Positions 1 to 9,378 are shown, counted from the stretch's first letter. The stretch: 61,916 nucleotides of DNA from Algoriphagus faecimaris (GCF_900101705.1 NZ_FNAC01000028.1:1-61916); one strand, 5' to 3'. The notes: generated by a model not told the origin, from the sequence alone. Translations and numbers: made by a program.

Positions 1-123
1 GTTTTCGGAAACCTCAAGTTCAACAAAGGCAGAGGCAGATTCATGCTCAGAGGTAAGGAAAAAGTAGCTATCGAAACTGGTCTGCTGGTCATCGCACACA
101 ACTTGGCCAAGATGGTCCGATGA
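1..123 (+). pseudogene. C-terminal fragment of an IS transposase (IS1182-like), cut by the window edge
   Basis: An open frame from base 1 to the TGA at 121-123 encodes about 40 residues. They include the stretch NLKFNKGRGRFMLRG and end in LLVIAHNLAKMVR. The first part resembles the conserved C-terminal region of IS1182/IS4-superfamily DDE transposases (the 'GNLK-N--F--RG' block), and the end resembles their 'A-NL-K' tail. Only the tail lies in the window, so whether the whole element is intact cannot be judged. The IS-end-like sequence near 297-313 fits this being the right end of the element. Family assignment is by motif memory and is moderate. Confidence 0.6.
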
Positions 124-272
124 GCCATTTTAAAGCCCGGTTTTTGTCCATTAAGCCGTGGAAATACTGCATAGTAACTCCTTTACCAAAAATCAACACC
201 GAAACCCGAAGTTGAACAGAGGTCAAAAAAATAAAGGCCGAAAATCAGTAAATCGGCCTCTACGCTCTAAAA

Positions 273-317
273 AAGGCTGCCTTAAACTTTTTAACCAGTT
301 TTGAGACAGCCTCTTTT
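273..317. terminator. Hairpin at the probable IS right end, terminator for both flanking genes
   Basis: AGGCTGCCTTAAACT (274-288) pairs with AGTTTTGAGACAGCCT (297-312) with a few mismatches. The right arm is followed by TCTTTT, and the left arm is preceded by an A-run, which is a T-run on the minus strand. The structure can therefore terminate both the transposase (plus strand) and menB (minus strand). The right arm read backwards starts GAGGCTGTCTCAAAA, which looks like a typical IS1182-family terminal repeat, so it may also be the IS end. That second role is an inference. Confidence 0.55.
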
Positions 318-325
318 ATCTCATA

Positions 326-1159
326 TTAAGGTATCCATTTAATATGCCTGAAATTTGGCTTACGCTTTTCCAGAAAGGCATTTCTTCCCTCTTTAGCCTC
401 CTCTGTCATGTAAGCAAGGCGAGTTGCCTCACCTGCAAAAACCTGCTGTCCTACCATGCCATCATCTGTTAGATTCATGGCAAATTTCAGCATTTTGATA
501 GAAGTTGGAGATTTCTCTAGAATTTCCTGAGCCCACTGATAAGCTGTATTTTCCAATTCATCATGAGGAATAACCGCATTGACCATTCCCATGTCATAGG
601 CTTCCTGAGCCGAGTAATTTCTCCCCAAAAAGAAAATCTCTCGGGCTTTCTTTTGACCGACCATCTTTGCTAGATAGGCAGAGCCATAGCCTCCATCAAA
701 ACTGGTCACATCCGCATCCGTCTGCTTGAAAATGGCATGCTCCTTACTCGCCAAAGTCAAATCACAGACTACATGTAAGCTATGTCCACCTCCCACAGCC
801 CATCCGGGTACCACTGCGATCACCACCTTAGGCATGAAACGAATTAAACGCTGTACTTCTAGGATATTCAATCGATGGTACCCATCCTCTCCCACATAGC
901 CCTGATGACCTCGGGCACGCTGATCTCCACCGGAGCAAAAAGCCCATTTTCCGTCTTTTGGTGAAGGTCCTTCCCCACTCAGAAGTACCACACCGATAGA
1001 AGTATCCTCTTGAGCATCATAAAAAGCATCGTACAACTCAGCCGTGGTTTTAGGACGAAAAGCATTCCTGACTTCAGGTCTATTGAAGGCAATTCGAGCT
1101 ACGCCATTACATTTTTTGTAGGTGATATCTTCGTATTCTTTGGCAGTGATCCACTCCAT
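326..1159 (-). CDS. menB: 1,4-dihydroxy-2-naphthoyl-CoA synthase (MenB)
   Basis: Cytosolic crotonase-fold enzyme of menaquinone synthesis that cyclises o-succinylbenzoyl-CoA to 1,4-dihydroxy-2-naphthoyl-CoA. From the ATG at 1159 it is 277 residues, the usual length. Motifs are the oxyanion-hole CSGGD (75-79) and GWAVGGGHS (119-127), and SFDGGYGS (153-160). QTD at 146-148 places Asp148 where bicarbonate-dependent enzymes have Gly, as in the Mycobacterium-type MenB, so it is probably bicarbonate-independent. The frame stays open upstream to 1318, but that 53-residue extension is not MenB-like and would overlap menE. Divergent from menE, with about 105 bp between the starts. Confidence 0.93.
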   Translation of the reverse strand: MEWITAKEYEDITYKKCNGVARIAFNRPEVRNAFRPKTTAELYDAFYDAQEDTSIGVVLLSGEGPSPKDGKWAFCSGGDQRARGHQGYVGEDGYHRLNILEVQRLIRFMPKVVIAVVPGWAVGGGHSLHVVCDLTLASKEHAIFKQTDADVTSFDGGYGSAYLAKMVGQKKAREIFFLGRNYSAQEAYDMGMVNAVIPHDELENTAYQWAQEILEKSPTSIKMLKFAMNLTDDGMVGQQVFAGEATRLAYMTEEAKEGRNAFLEKRKPNFRHIKWIP

Positions 1160-1264
1160 GGTATTCTTTTTGGTTAAAAATCTGATTTTTTTTGCAAGAT
1201 AACAGGCTTGTTCGAAATTTGTTGTTCCTCTAGCGGACTTGGCCAAGCAATTTAAATTCGATTT

Positions 1265-2335
1265 ATGTTTTACCTCCAGTTTCAAAACCGACAGTTTTCC
1301 ACGCTGGAGGATTTTCAAAATATTGCTGAAGATTATCCTGATTTTTTGCTAGAAGCCCTTCAATTTTGTCGGGACTGGCAATCAGGAGAAGCCGTATTCC
1401 AGCAAAAAACCTCGGGCTCTACAGGAGCCCCAAAAGTTCTGTCCATTCATCGAAACCAAATGCAGGCAAGTGCTAGAGCGACAGGGGAGTTTTTTAAAGT
1501 AAACCCAAGAAACCTCCTACTCTGTTGTCTCAATCCGGCATTTATCGCAGGAAAAATGATGCTGGTGAGGGCCATGGAATGGAAAGCTCCCATCCTACTA
1601 CAGGCTCCTCAGGCGGATCCTTTGAAAGATTTAAATTCTGATCAAATTCCAGATTTTATTGCGATGGTACCCCTTCAGGTTCAGGAGAGCCTCAAAAATC
1701 CTAAATCTAGAGCTTTACTTCAAAAAGTCTCCCATTTGATCATAGGTGGAGCAGCAAGCAACCCTCAGCTAAGAGAAGATATCCTTAAATATAATCTTAA
1801 AGCCTATCAGACCTATGGGATGACCGAGACGGTATCTCACATTGCCTTGGCTAAAATTACCGAGCAGGAATTAATTTATTATACCCTTCCCGGGGTGGAA
1901 ATCGGTCTAGATGAGCGAGAGACGCTATGGGTAAAAGGACCTATGAGCTTGGGAAATAGAATCCAAACCAATGATCAGGTCAAGCTTATTTCTGATCGTT
2001 CCTTCATTTGGTTAGGGAGGGTGGATTTTGTCATCAATTCCGGTGGGATCAAATTACATCCCGAGCTCTTGGAGCAGCGCATGGAAAAATCAATCCATAC
2101 TCACTTTCCTTCCTCAAGATTCTTCCTTGCTGGAATCCCAGATCCTAAATTTGGTGAAAAAATGGTCTTGGTACTGGAAACCGAAATGATCGAAATAAAA
2201 AAGGCAAAACTTTTGCAGGAAGAATTGAAGCTGCTTTTCCAGCCTTACGAGCTCCCAAAGGATATTTTGACGGTAAATAAATTCCAAGAGACTCCAAGTG
2301 GAAAAGTAGACCGAATAAGATCGCTGCCTCTATGA
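1265..2335 (+). CDS. menE: o-Succinylbenzoate-CoA ligase (MenE)
   Basis: AMP-forming acyl-CoA synthetase that activates o-succinylbenzoate for MenB in menaquinone synthesis. It has the P-loop-like TSGSTGAPK (49-57), the adenylate-binding YGMTET, the hinge region WLGRVDFVINSGG, and the catalytic-lysine context SGKVDR close to the C-terminus. At 356 residues it is shorter than the 450-500 of many MenE proteins, which is usual for the compact Bacteroidota form. It lies back to back with menB, so the assignment is supported by context as well as motifs. Its stop codon overlaps the next start by 4 bp. Confidence 0.9.
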   Translation: MFYLQFQNRQFSTLEDFQNIAEDYPDFLLEALQFCRDWQSGEAVFQQKTSGSTGAPKVLSIHRNQMQASARATGEFFKVNPRNLLLCCLNPAFIAGKMMLVRAMEWKAPILLQAPQADPLKDLNSDQIPDFIAMVPLQVQESLKNPKSRALLQKVSHLIIGGAASNPQLREDILKYNLKAYQTYGMTETVSHIALAKITEQELIYYTLPGVEIGLDERETLWVKGPMSLGNRIQTNDQVKLISDRSFIWLGRVDFVINSGGIKLHPELLEQRMEKSIHTHFPSSRFFLAGIPDPKFGEKMVLVLETEMIEIKKAKLLQEELKLLFQPYELPKDILTVNKFQETPSGKVDRIRSLPL

Positions 2336-2760
2336 TTACTTTTATTCTTTCTGTTCTATTTAGTATGCAAATCATCGCTACAACTCCCACATTTGGAAGC
2401 CTGGAACTAACGGTAACGAACTTGGAGTCTGAAAAAGGTCTGATTCGCGTCCTAATTTTCTCCTCTTCAGATGGATTCCCCGAGGATCCTTCCAAAGCAA
2501 TCAAAGCCCTTTCTGTCCCAATCAAAAGCAAAAAAGCCCGCTTAAAAATCAATGATTTACAAGCTGGAAATTATGCCATTTCGGTTTTTCATGATGAAAA
2601 TGAGGATGGAAAAATTCGCAAAAATTTCTTTGGCTACCCCTTAAATAAGTTTGGGTTTTCAAACAATCCAAATGGCTTTTTATCCATCCCTTCTTTTAGC
2701 CGATGCGCTTTTTCTATAGAAGCTGGACAATACACTTACCATGAAATAGTCCTTCGCTAG
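2332..2760 (+). CDS. Secreted DUF2141 family protein
   Basis: A 142-residue protein with an N-terminal hydrophobic signal segment (about residues 2-17). The domain resembles DUF2141: LEVTV-like first strand, 'GLIRVLIF', 'LQAGNYAISVFHDENEDGK' and 'FGYPLNKFGFSNN'. DUF2141 proteins are small exported beta-sandwich proteins of unknown function common in Bacteroidota and Proteobacteria. Its ATG overlaps the menE stop (ATGA), so it is probably cotranslated with menE, with no evident link to menaquinone. The stop overlaps the convergent 2OG-oxygenase gene end by 4 bp. Confidence 0.8.
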   Translation: MITFILSVLFSMQIIATTPTFGSLELTVTNLESEKGLIRVLIFSSSDGFPEDPSKAIKALSVPIKSKKARLKINDLQAGNYAISVFHDENEDGKIRKNFFGYPLNKFGFSNNPNGFLSIPSFSRCAFSIEAGQYTYHEIVLR

Positions 2761-3389
2761 GGAATGGTTCTTAGCCAACCCGTAATGCTATTTCGTTCTT
2801 TTTTGGTAGGAAGAACCTCATGAGGAATCTCCCCACTTAAAAACACGACCAATCTTCCCGGAAGGGGCAAAAGATCAAGCACTTCCTCTTTGTCATCCTC
2901 CATGGGGAGATACATTCTTAGGGCGCCTTCATCGGCTTCGGTCCACGCGTCATTGACATAGAGGATAACGGTGACTGCACGATAAGGGACCTGCTGAAAT
3001 TGGTCCAAATGCCTTTTGTAAAAAGACCCGATGGGATAGCGTGCAAAGTGCGCCTCGAAAGACTGTAAACCCAAAAAGCATCGCCGATTAAGGGCCAGCC
3101 GGATTTCTTCCACTCTTTTCCAATACTCCGATTGGAGTAAACTCAAGTTCTGTGCCTCCATCCATAAGACTTCATCACTTCTGATTTCAGGACGAATTTG
3201 TTTTTGTTCCCCGGTACCTACTGCCGCTTTTCTAAATTTTCCACTCTCTAGCAGGTCGGTTTGCTCGTCAAAAAGGGCCTTTCGAAAGATTTCATCGACA
3301 AAGTCATCTATGACAGCATAGGACTTCTCGTAAATACCCTCTACTATTCGACTCAGATTCTCTTCCATTGGATGCGGTTTGAGTTGCAA
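2757..3389 (-). CDS. 2-oxoglutarate/Fe(II)-dependent oxygenase
   Basis: A 210-residue double-stranded beta-helix dioxygenase of the prolyl-4-hydroxylase/SM-20 type. The facial triad is visible as H127-x-D129 (RHLDQF) and H190 (IPHEV), and R199 (ERNSITGW) is the 2-oxoglutarate anchor. It would couple oxidation of 2-oxoglutarate to hydroxylation of an unknown substrate, possibly a protein side chain. A start at Met8 (MEENLS) is an alternative to the first Met. It is convergent with and just overlaps the DUF2141 gene, and divergent from the next gene. Substrate cannot be inferred. Confidence 0.82.
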   Translation of the reverse strand: MQLKPHPMEENLSRIVEGIYEKSYAVIDDFVDEIFRKALFDEQTDLLESGKFRKAAVGTGEQKQIRPEIRSDEVLWMEAQNLSLLQSEYWKRVEEIRLALNRRCFLGLQSFEAHFARYPIGSFYKRHLDQFQQVPYRAVTVILYVNDAWTEADEGALRMYLPMEDDKEEVLDLLPLPGRLVVFLSGEIPHEVLPTKKERNSITGWLRTIP

Positions 3390-3440
3390 AATAAGGGCTT
3401 AATTGCTTGAAAAAATATACTTTTGCACAAAGCTTAAAAA

Positions 3441-4193
3441 ATGAAGTCCTCTAAAGAAACTATCCAAAGTCTAACACTCGAATACGATTCGGGAATCATC
3501 CCTCCTCCATACAGCCACGTTTTCCACATGGAATTGGACTGGTCAGGTGCTAGCCTAAGCGTCAAACTGGACCTGCATTACACTGACCGGGAAGAATTGA
3601 GCGAAGAGGAAATTCTTGACGAAGGCTTTACGCTTGACGACGATTATCATTTTGAAGGGGAATTGAACCCGGTTTGGATTGAACCTATTCAAGCACTCTA
3701 CCAAGAAAATAAATGGTCTCCCCGACAGCTAGACGAAGGAGGAATTGTACTCTATCCGGGACAGGAGAGCATCCCAAAGACTCCCGTCAATCAGGAAGCT
3801 TGGCAGCTCATGGCTCAGGACCTGATTCAAGCTATCTATGAAACAAACAAAAAAGAAGCCCCGCTTCACATCAATTACCGATTGGTGACCAATGAGGAAA
3901 GCATTGATTGTAAAATCACTGTACACTTCTCTGATCGCAATGTGATTTTATCAAAAGGCGAAGAAAGTGAATCCATCAATTGGGATTATGCGATTCAGTT
4001 GATGAAATTGATCTTCACTCCTGATTATCACTATGAAATCGCCAAAGAAAAGCCAGGAACTAAGCGAGGAGCTTACATTGACTGTGGCGATGGGCTTTGG
4101 CATGAACTGGGAAAAGGAGTAGTCAATATTGACCCCGCCTTTGATGCGGTAGGAAAAATTCAGGAACGATTTGAAGATTTGCTTTTGGGCTAA
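3441..4193 (+). CDS. Conserved hypothetical acidic protein
   Basis: A 250-residue soluble protein without signal peptide or membrane segment, rich in Asp and Glu. I do not recognise a named domain. It appears to have two similar halves, each with a beta-rich stretch and a region of acidic and aromatic residues (for example DWSGASLSVKLDLHYTD early, and SIDCKITVHFSDR later), which suggests an internal duplication. It stands alone between a divergent oxygenase gene and a convergent repressor gene. Function unknown; length and composition support it being a real gene. Confidence 0.65.
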   Translation: MKSSKETIQSLTLEYDSGIIPPPYSHVFHMELDWSGASLSVKLDLHYTDREELSEEEILDEGFTLDDDYHFEGELNPVWIEPIQALYQENKWSPRQLDEGGIVLYPGQESIPKTPVNQEAWQLMAQDLIQAIYETNKKEAPLHINYRLVTNEESIDCKITVHFSDRNVILSKGEESESINWDYAIQLMKLIFTPDYHYEIAKEKPGTKRGAYIDCGDGLWHELGKGVVNIDPAFDAVGKIQERFEDLLLG

Positions 4194-4218
4194 TCTTCAA
4201 ATCTGTAGAAAAAGGCTT

Positions 4219-4992
4219 TTAACCCTTCAAGCGCTGCAGATCGAGCTGTATATCCTTGATCATCTCTCCCAGGTCTTCCAGACTCAAGGCTTTCTTTTTA
4301 TCACCGGGATTGGGGAAATCAGTGCTTATAAAAGCTTTAGCCTCCCAGATTTCCAAGACATCCTCACCCTTTACCTCATAGGGCTTATAGTGCTCATTAT
4401 CCGAGACCAAAAAAAGCTTTCCATTCTCTTCGAGGTAGTTGAAAATCCGTTTGTAGACTACACCCTCAGTTCGAGTCACCAAAACATAAGTTCGACCACT
4501 TCTGATGGCCTGCAACTGATCCACATAGGCACCGATGATGATCGTACCTGAAATCAAAGGAAGCATGGAATCTCCCGCTAATTCAAAAGCTCTGTAAGTT
4601 GCGTTTTTTGCAAGATTGGGAAGATGAAATTGAGGAAGCTGCTCCATGTATTCTGGGTCAGCAAAACCATTAAGATATCCTGCCGAAGCCTTTTGTCCCA
4701 CCCAAGTGATGTTTTCCTCATCATTTTGATCAGTGGCTATAGTGAGAATCTGAATGTTGCGCTTTTGAATCGCCCTTCGACCCAAGCGCTCAATATCATG
4801 CTCTAAAAGCTCCTCTATACCCGTTTCAAGCAAATCAGCAATGCGCTGCAAAGTGGCCAATTTGGGTTCGGAGCGACCATCTTCATAAGCCGAAATCATC
4901 GTCCGCTGTACATCCAATTGCTCAGCCAATTCATTTTGGGTGATTCCCTTTTGCTTACGCAAAAACCGAAGATTAGAAGCCAAGAAACTCAT
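4219..4992 (-). CDS. XRE-type repressor with S24/LexA-like autoprotease domain
   Basis: A 257-residue regulator. Residues about 6-55 form an XRE/Cro helix-turn-helix (ITQNELAEQLDVQRTMISAYE). The C-terminal half is an S24 peptidase domain like LexA or phage CI: predicted self-cleavage Ala104-Gly105 (KASAGYL), catalytic Ser142 (GDSMLP) and Lys181 (GVVYKRIF). It is therefore expected to be cleaved when RecA is activated, or in response to another stress signal. Its start overlaps the upstream 83-residue gene by 4 bp. No other phage genes lie beside it, so it is probably a chromosomal stress regulator, but the target is unknown. Confidence 0.85.
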   Translation of the reverse strand: MSFLASNLRFLRKQKGITQNELAEQLDVQRTMISAYEDGRSEPKLATLQRIADLLETGIEELLEHDIERLGRRAIQKRNIQILTIATDQNDEENITWVGQKASAGYLNGFADPEYMEQLPQFHLPNLAKNATYRAFELAGDSMLPLISGTIIIGAYVDQLQAIRSGRTYVLVTRTEGVVYKRIFNYLEENGKLFLVSDNEHYKPYEVKGEDVLEIWEAKAFISTDFPNPGDKKKALSLEDLGEMIKDIQLDLQRLKG

Positions 4993-5240
4993 GCGGAAAA
5001 AAGGTAAAAGTTATAATCGTCTGCTGAAGGCTCTACCGGAAATAGCGGATTGATATTCTGTCGCGCTGCCCTCCTGTTTTCTAATCTATGCTGAATCTCA
5101 GCAATAATCTCCCCCACCGGCTTGGGCTCCGAAATGAGCAAATACCCATATTCGGGCTTTTGCTCATCCTCCACAAAAAACTTCACCTGACAGTTTCCGG
5201 AAGCCAGGTTTTTGGTCGTAATGTTGATTTTCTCCTTCAT
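4989..5240 (-). CDS. Small hypothetical protein cotranscribed with the repressor
   Basis: An 83-residue protein ending in NFYLFSA. No known domain is recognised and there is no signal peptide. The last bases overlap the start of the S24 repressor gene (ATGA), which argues for translational coupling and a real gene. It could be a partner or regulator of the repressor, or simply the first gene of its operon. The region upstream (5241-5531) is AT-rich and should hold its promoter on the minus strand. Confidence 0.6.
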   Translation of the reverse strand: MKEKINITTKNLASGNCQVKFFVEDEQKPEYGYLLISEPKPVGEIIAEIQHRLENRRAARQNINPLFPVEPSADDYNFYLFSA

Positions 5241-5531
5241 TTTCTTATCTTATTCTATTTCGAATACCAAGGTAAGAATGTTGTTTTTATAAACATATAG
5301 ATGAATCAAAAATTAACATTATTTTCTGACGAGAATTGTCATAAAACTTCAGATTTACTTCAAAATCCTCTAAATCAATGATTAACAGCACTTTTTACAT
5401 GATCGGTTAACTATTCATTTGCTCATTTGACCGTTTAGCCAAAAAGCGAAAACAATCTGCCTTCAAGTTACTTGTTTTGTAGTGGGAAAAAGGAATAGCA
5501 CTCCCGACTCCCGACTCAAATAACCAACTAT

Positions 5532-8315
5532 ATGAAACTTTATATTACCCTTTTTTTAACATTTACCCTTGCTTTTGCAGTGAAGGCACAGCAGTTTTCC
5601 ATTCGTGGTAAAATCTTGGAGGCAGGTACTTCGAACACCGTACCCAATGCCACCCTCCTATTACTTAATGATGGAGATTCCAGTCAAGTAGATGGTATAA
5701 TTTCTGACCTTGATGGAAATTTCGAATTGTCCGGAATTAAAGAAGGTGTTTATATTCTAAAAATTCAATATTTGGGATTTGAGAATTACTTCAGAACCTT
5801 AGACATCAGTCAGGATGTAGACTTAGGGACTATCAGACTTCGTCAGGAAGATACCGATTTGGAAGAGGTCACTATAGAAGCTAGAAGGTCTACCAGTCAA
5901 AATAAATCTGACACTACCCTATTTAATGCAGATGCCTTTAAAACCATGAGGGATGCAAGTGCTCAGACCCTGCTCGAAAAAATCCCAGGAGTCACCTCTG
6001 AGAATGGGGCCTTGCAAGCACAAGGTGAAAATATCGGTCAGATTTTAGTCGATGGCAAGCCTTTCTTTGGTACGGATGTCCGTACTGCTCTTCAAAACCT
6101 ACCCGCGGAAGTGATCCAAGGAATAGAAATTTTTGATCAACTGAGTGAAAAAGCAAGACTCAGCGGATTTGACGACGGGGAGCGCCTGAAGACTGTGAAT
6201 ATCATCACTAAACCCAACCGACGCAAAGGCCAATTTGGAAGAGTTTCGGCAGGCTATGGCACAGATGATCGCTACTTGGCAGGAGCTAGTATCAATGACT
6301 TTGATGGGGACAGAAGGCTGACTTTCACCGGCCTTTCCAATAATATCAATGTCACCGACTTTTCCTCTGACCCCAATGCTCAGGATAATGCTAGACCACA
6401 AAATGGTGTAATAAGCACCAATATTCTAGGGATGAATTATACCGATACCTGGGGAGAAAAAATCCAAGTTACCGGAAGCTATTTATATTCCTCAAGAGAA
6501 AATATCGGTCAGGATATTCGATTCAGAGAGTTCATCACCAACGATGATTCTGATCAGCTCTACAATGAGGTTTCAAATGACACAAGGCTAAACAACAGAC
6601 ATCAGTTTGACATGCGCTTGGAGTACGATATTGATGAGAAAAATAGGATCGTATTTATCCCTAGATTTTCGGCAAGATTTGAAACAGAAACTTCCGATTT
6701 TTCAGGGGAAACCTCCAATGGTTCTGAATTGATCAATACCATCGAAAACAACCGAACGGCCAAAAACAAGGATTTTGATATTTTCAACCGAATCTTTTAT
6801 AGTCACAAGTTTGACAAACCAGGTAGGACATTTACTTTCCGAGGCAGAATCAGTGAAAACTGGAACGAGGACAGGGCCAATAGAACTGCAGTTAACCAGT
6901 TTTTTATCCCTGAATCAAGAACCGAGATCATCAATCAGCAGATCAATAGAGATCGGAGTGGCTCTTCTTGGGAGACAGGTGTTTCCTTTACGGAAGCCTT
7001 GAGCGAAAGAAGTCAGCTAGAGCTCGAGTACGAAATAGGAAAAAGAATCAATGATTCTGATCAGTTGATTTTTGACGTCTTTGACGAGGACCCTATTCAG
7101 CAGCAGTTTGTATTGGACACCACCTTGAGTAATACCTTCGAAAGCAAGTTTTTAACCCAAGAGACAGAACTAGGCTATCAATACCAGACCGAAAAAGTCA
7201 GAATGCAGGTCGAGGTGCAATACCAAAACGCCAAGTTGGACAATACGCAGGGATTTCCTAGAGCATTCGAGCTCAACCGTACCTTTGAAAGTATACAGCC
7301 TTCCTTCCGTCTGAATTATCAAATCACGGAAAATACCAACTTACAATTTGACTATGATACCCGGACGCAGGAGCCTAATTTGAGACAGCTTCAGCCTGTA
7401 GTGGACAACTCAAACCCTCTGCAACTCTACGTGGGTAATCCTGATCTGGATCAGTCCTACTCCAACAGACTACGTGTAAGATTCCGAAGCAATAATCCTG
7501 AGACAGACCAAAGCTGGTTTTTATATGCCTCTTCCTCCTTTGTCAACAATACCGTAGCCAATAGCTCATTCATCGCTCAGGAGACCACAGAAATTCAGCC
7601 TGGAATCAATCTTGAACCCGGTTCCCAGCTTTTCAGCCCGGTCAACTTGGACGGTTATTGGGATTTTAGATCCTGGTCGAGTTACGGAATGCCTGTAGGT
7701 TTTATCAAGTCAAACTTGAATATCAACGCGGGTGCAGGCTACACCAAGCGCCCGACCTTAGTCAATAATGAGTACGGGTTTAACAATTCCAGAAGACTCA
7801 GTACAGGGATTTCCTTAAGCAGTAATATCAGTGATCAGATTGATTTTAACCTTTGGACACGCATGTCTTTCAACAATGTTGAAAACACCCTCAACCCTAA
7901 TCTGAATAACAACTTTTTCAATCAAAGAGCAAGGTTAAATTTCAACTGGATCATCTGGGAAGGATTTGTATTCCGCACAGACATCAATCATCAGGTAAAC
8001 AAAGGGCTTTCAGAAGGCTTTGATCAAAGCTTTACTTTGGTGAATATGAGTTTGGGTAAAAAGATCTTCAACAATCAGCGAGGAGAAATTTCCCTAAACG
8101 TGTATGATTTGTTTAGACAAAACAATAATATCCGAAGAAACATCACCGACACCTTTATCGAAGATACGCAGTCCAATGTATTGCAGCGCTACTTTATGCT
8201 GACCTTCTCCTACAATATCCGTCGATTTGCCAAGGGAACGGATATCGAAGACTATCAGGACTTGATGAACTCCGGGGATGGAGGGGATCGCAGAGGTAGA
8301 GGAAGAGATTTTTAA
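5532..8315 (+). CDS. Outer-membrane beta-barrel protein with CarboxypepD-reg-like N-terminus
   Basis: A 927-residue exported protein: signal peptide with cleavage near AVKAQ (residue 19), carboxypeptidase-regulatory-like beta-sandwich (about 22-105), TonB-dependent-receptor plug-like region (about 110-230, with TLLEKIPGV and GQILVDGKPFFGTDV), and a long C-terminal barrel of the OMP_b-brl_3 type. It is expected in the outer membrane. No SusD partner follows, and no TonB box was identified, so transport of a specific ligand is not shown. The C-terminus is unusual: an RGRGRDF tail after the barrel. Its own promoter should lie in 5241-5531 and a strong terminator follows. Confidence 0.85.
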   Translation: MKLYITLFLTFTLAFAVKAQQFSIRGKILEAGTSNTVPNATLLLLNDGDSSQVDGIISDLDGNFELSGIKEGVYILKIQYLGFENYFRTLDISQDVDLGTIRLRQEDTDLEEVTIEARRSTSQNKSDTTLFNADAFKTMRDASAQTLLEKIPGVTSENGALQAQGENIGQILVDGKPFFGTDVRTALQNLPAEVIQGIEIFDQLSEKARLSGFDDGERLKTVNIITKPNRRKGQFGRVSAGYGTDDRYLAGASINDFDGDRRLTFTGLSNNINVTDFSSDPNAQDNARPQNGVISTNILGMNYTDTWGEKIQVTGSYLYSSRENIGQDIRFREFITNDDSDQLYNEVSNDTRLNNRHQFDMRLEYDIDEKNRIVFIPRFSARFETETSDFSGETSNGSELINTIENNRTAKNKDFDIFNRIFYSHKFDKPGRTFTFRGRISENWNEDRANRTAVNQFFIPESRTEIINQQINRDRSGSSWETGVSFTEALSERSQLELEYEIGKRINDSDQLIFDVFDEDPIQQQFVLDTTLSNTFESKFLTQETELGYQYQTEKVRMQVEVQYQNAKLDNTQGFPRAFELNRTFESIQPSFRLNYQITENTNLQFDYDTRTQEPNLRQLQPVVDNSNPLQLYVGNPDLDQSYSNRLRVRFRSNNPETDQSWFLYASSSFVNNTVANSSFIAQETTEIQPGINLEPGSQLFSPVNLDGYWDFRSWSSYGMPVGFIKSNLNINAGAGYTKRPTLVNNEYGFNNSRRLSTGISLSSNISDQIDFNLWTRMSFNNVENTLNPNLNNNFFNQRARLNFNWIIWEGFVFRTDINHQVNKGLSEGFDQSFTLVNMSLGKKIFNNQRGEISLNVYDLFRQNNNIRRNITDTFIEDTQSNVLQRYFMLTFSYNIRRFAKGTDIEDYQDLMNSGDGGDRRGRGRDF

Positions 8316-8324
8316 AGAACGTCC

Positions 8325-8366
8325 AAAAAGACCTGCCGGATTTCAAACATCTGACAGGTCTTTTTT
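8325..8366 (+). terminator. Rho-independent terminator after the barrel gene
   Basis: AAAAAGACCTG (8325-8335) pairs with CAGGTCTTTTT (from 8355), followed by a T-run to 8366. The same CCTGNCAGG core is reused in hairpins at about 30929-30996 and 49764-49797. Confidence 0.85.
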
Positions 8367-8500
8367 ATTGATTGACGGTGGATTAGAACTCCACTTTTTT
8401 GATTTAGTAGCATTTAAAAAGAAAAGCGAGCAGCCCTATCAATAGCGTTTAATCCAAATTCAATTTTCATTAAATGGGAAAATTTACCGATCAGAACCAT

Positions 8501-9274
8501 TTAAAAAAAGGGGTTTTTCATCTTTTGATAAGGACTATCAAACTCCACCCAATCAGTTGTTTCTAAGGGATCTCCATCACTGTTCATGGCGGTAAATCTT
8601 ACCTTGTATTTATGAGAGTCCTTAAATTTAAATCCACCCGAACACATGTCATGTCCTACTTCCACATTTCCCATCCTTTCAAATAAATAAAAGGTGGTAA
8701 GTGTATTGGTTTCTATCTCGACCACTTCAGTTTTAAACCAGGCCTCCGATTCGTCTGCATTTATGATATCGAATACTGCGTAAGAAGCCGGTCCGCACCC
8801 GTAGTGATTCAATTCATTTTTCTCAAATTCTAGCCCGAGTTTACGATTCAGTTTTGAAACTTTCGCTCTAGAAGTCCTCCATTCCACTTTTTCATTTTCT
8901 TTAATTTCATCGTTCCACCGTTTCATTTCCAATGATTCTCTTTCCGTCTCGTTTTCGTATTTTGGTCTGTAGAGGGTATTAGGCTTAAGTTTGGATTTAG
9001 GCCGAAATACAGCCTGAGTAAGATTCATTTGACCTTCATAGACTTCTAAAAGCTCCAATTCTACCTCTTCGCCTTTGTCACTCTCCAAATAGATTTTTCG
9101 GTCCTTAAAACTTACCACGGTTTTTTGACTCATGGCATAGCCTTCTAGGATAAATAGAGAATTTAACCCGATCTCCTTCTGAATAGGATAAAATTGCATA
9201 CCACTCATCCCGCATTCTGCTTGCGCTGTATGGATACCTAAAATCGAAAAAAGAATAAAGAAAAGCCGCTTCAT
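8501..9274 (-). CDS. Secreted hypothetical protein
   Basis: A 257-residue protein with a clear signal peptide (MKRLFFILFSILGIHTAQA, cleavage near residue 19). The mature part is hydrophilic and beta-rich, with scattered cysteines (CGMSG at the mature N-terminus, HYGCGPASY, and HDMCSGGFKF) that could form disulfides in the periplasm. No domain is recognised. It stands alone between the barrel terminator and the end of the tex transcript, with about 185 bp on the downstream side. The function is unknown. Confidence 0.65.
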   Translation of the reverse strand: MKRLFFILFSILGIHTAQAECGMSGMQFYPIQKEIGLNSLFILEGYAMSQKTVVSFKDRKIYLESDKGEEVELELLEVYEGQMNLTQAVFRPKSKLKPNTLYRPKYENETERESLEMKRWNDEIKENEKVEWRTSRAKVSKLNRKLGLEFEKNELNHYGCGPASYAVFDIINADESEAWFKTEVVEIETNTLTTFYLFERMGNVEVGHDMCSGGFKFKDSHKYKVRFTAMNSDGDPLETTDWVEFDSPYQKMKNPFF

Positions 9275-9378
9275 AAATTAGATTTCATTGGTTTTGACTA
9301 CTATTAATCTAATCCTTTTCTCAGAAATAGGCTACCCATTAGCAAATTCTTCACTAATTTTAACTAAGTCTTAGATAC

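Noticed and set aside
1160..1318. 53-residue extension of menB
   Set aside because: It is unlike MenB, and would overlap the divergent menE gene.
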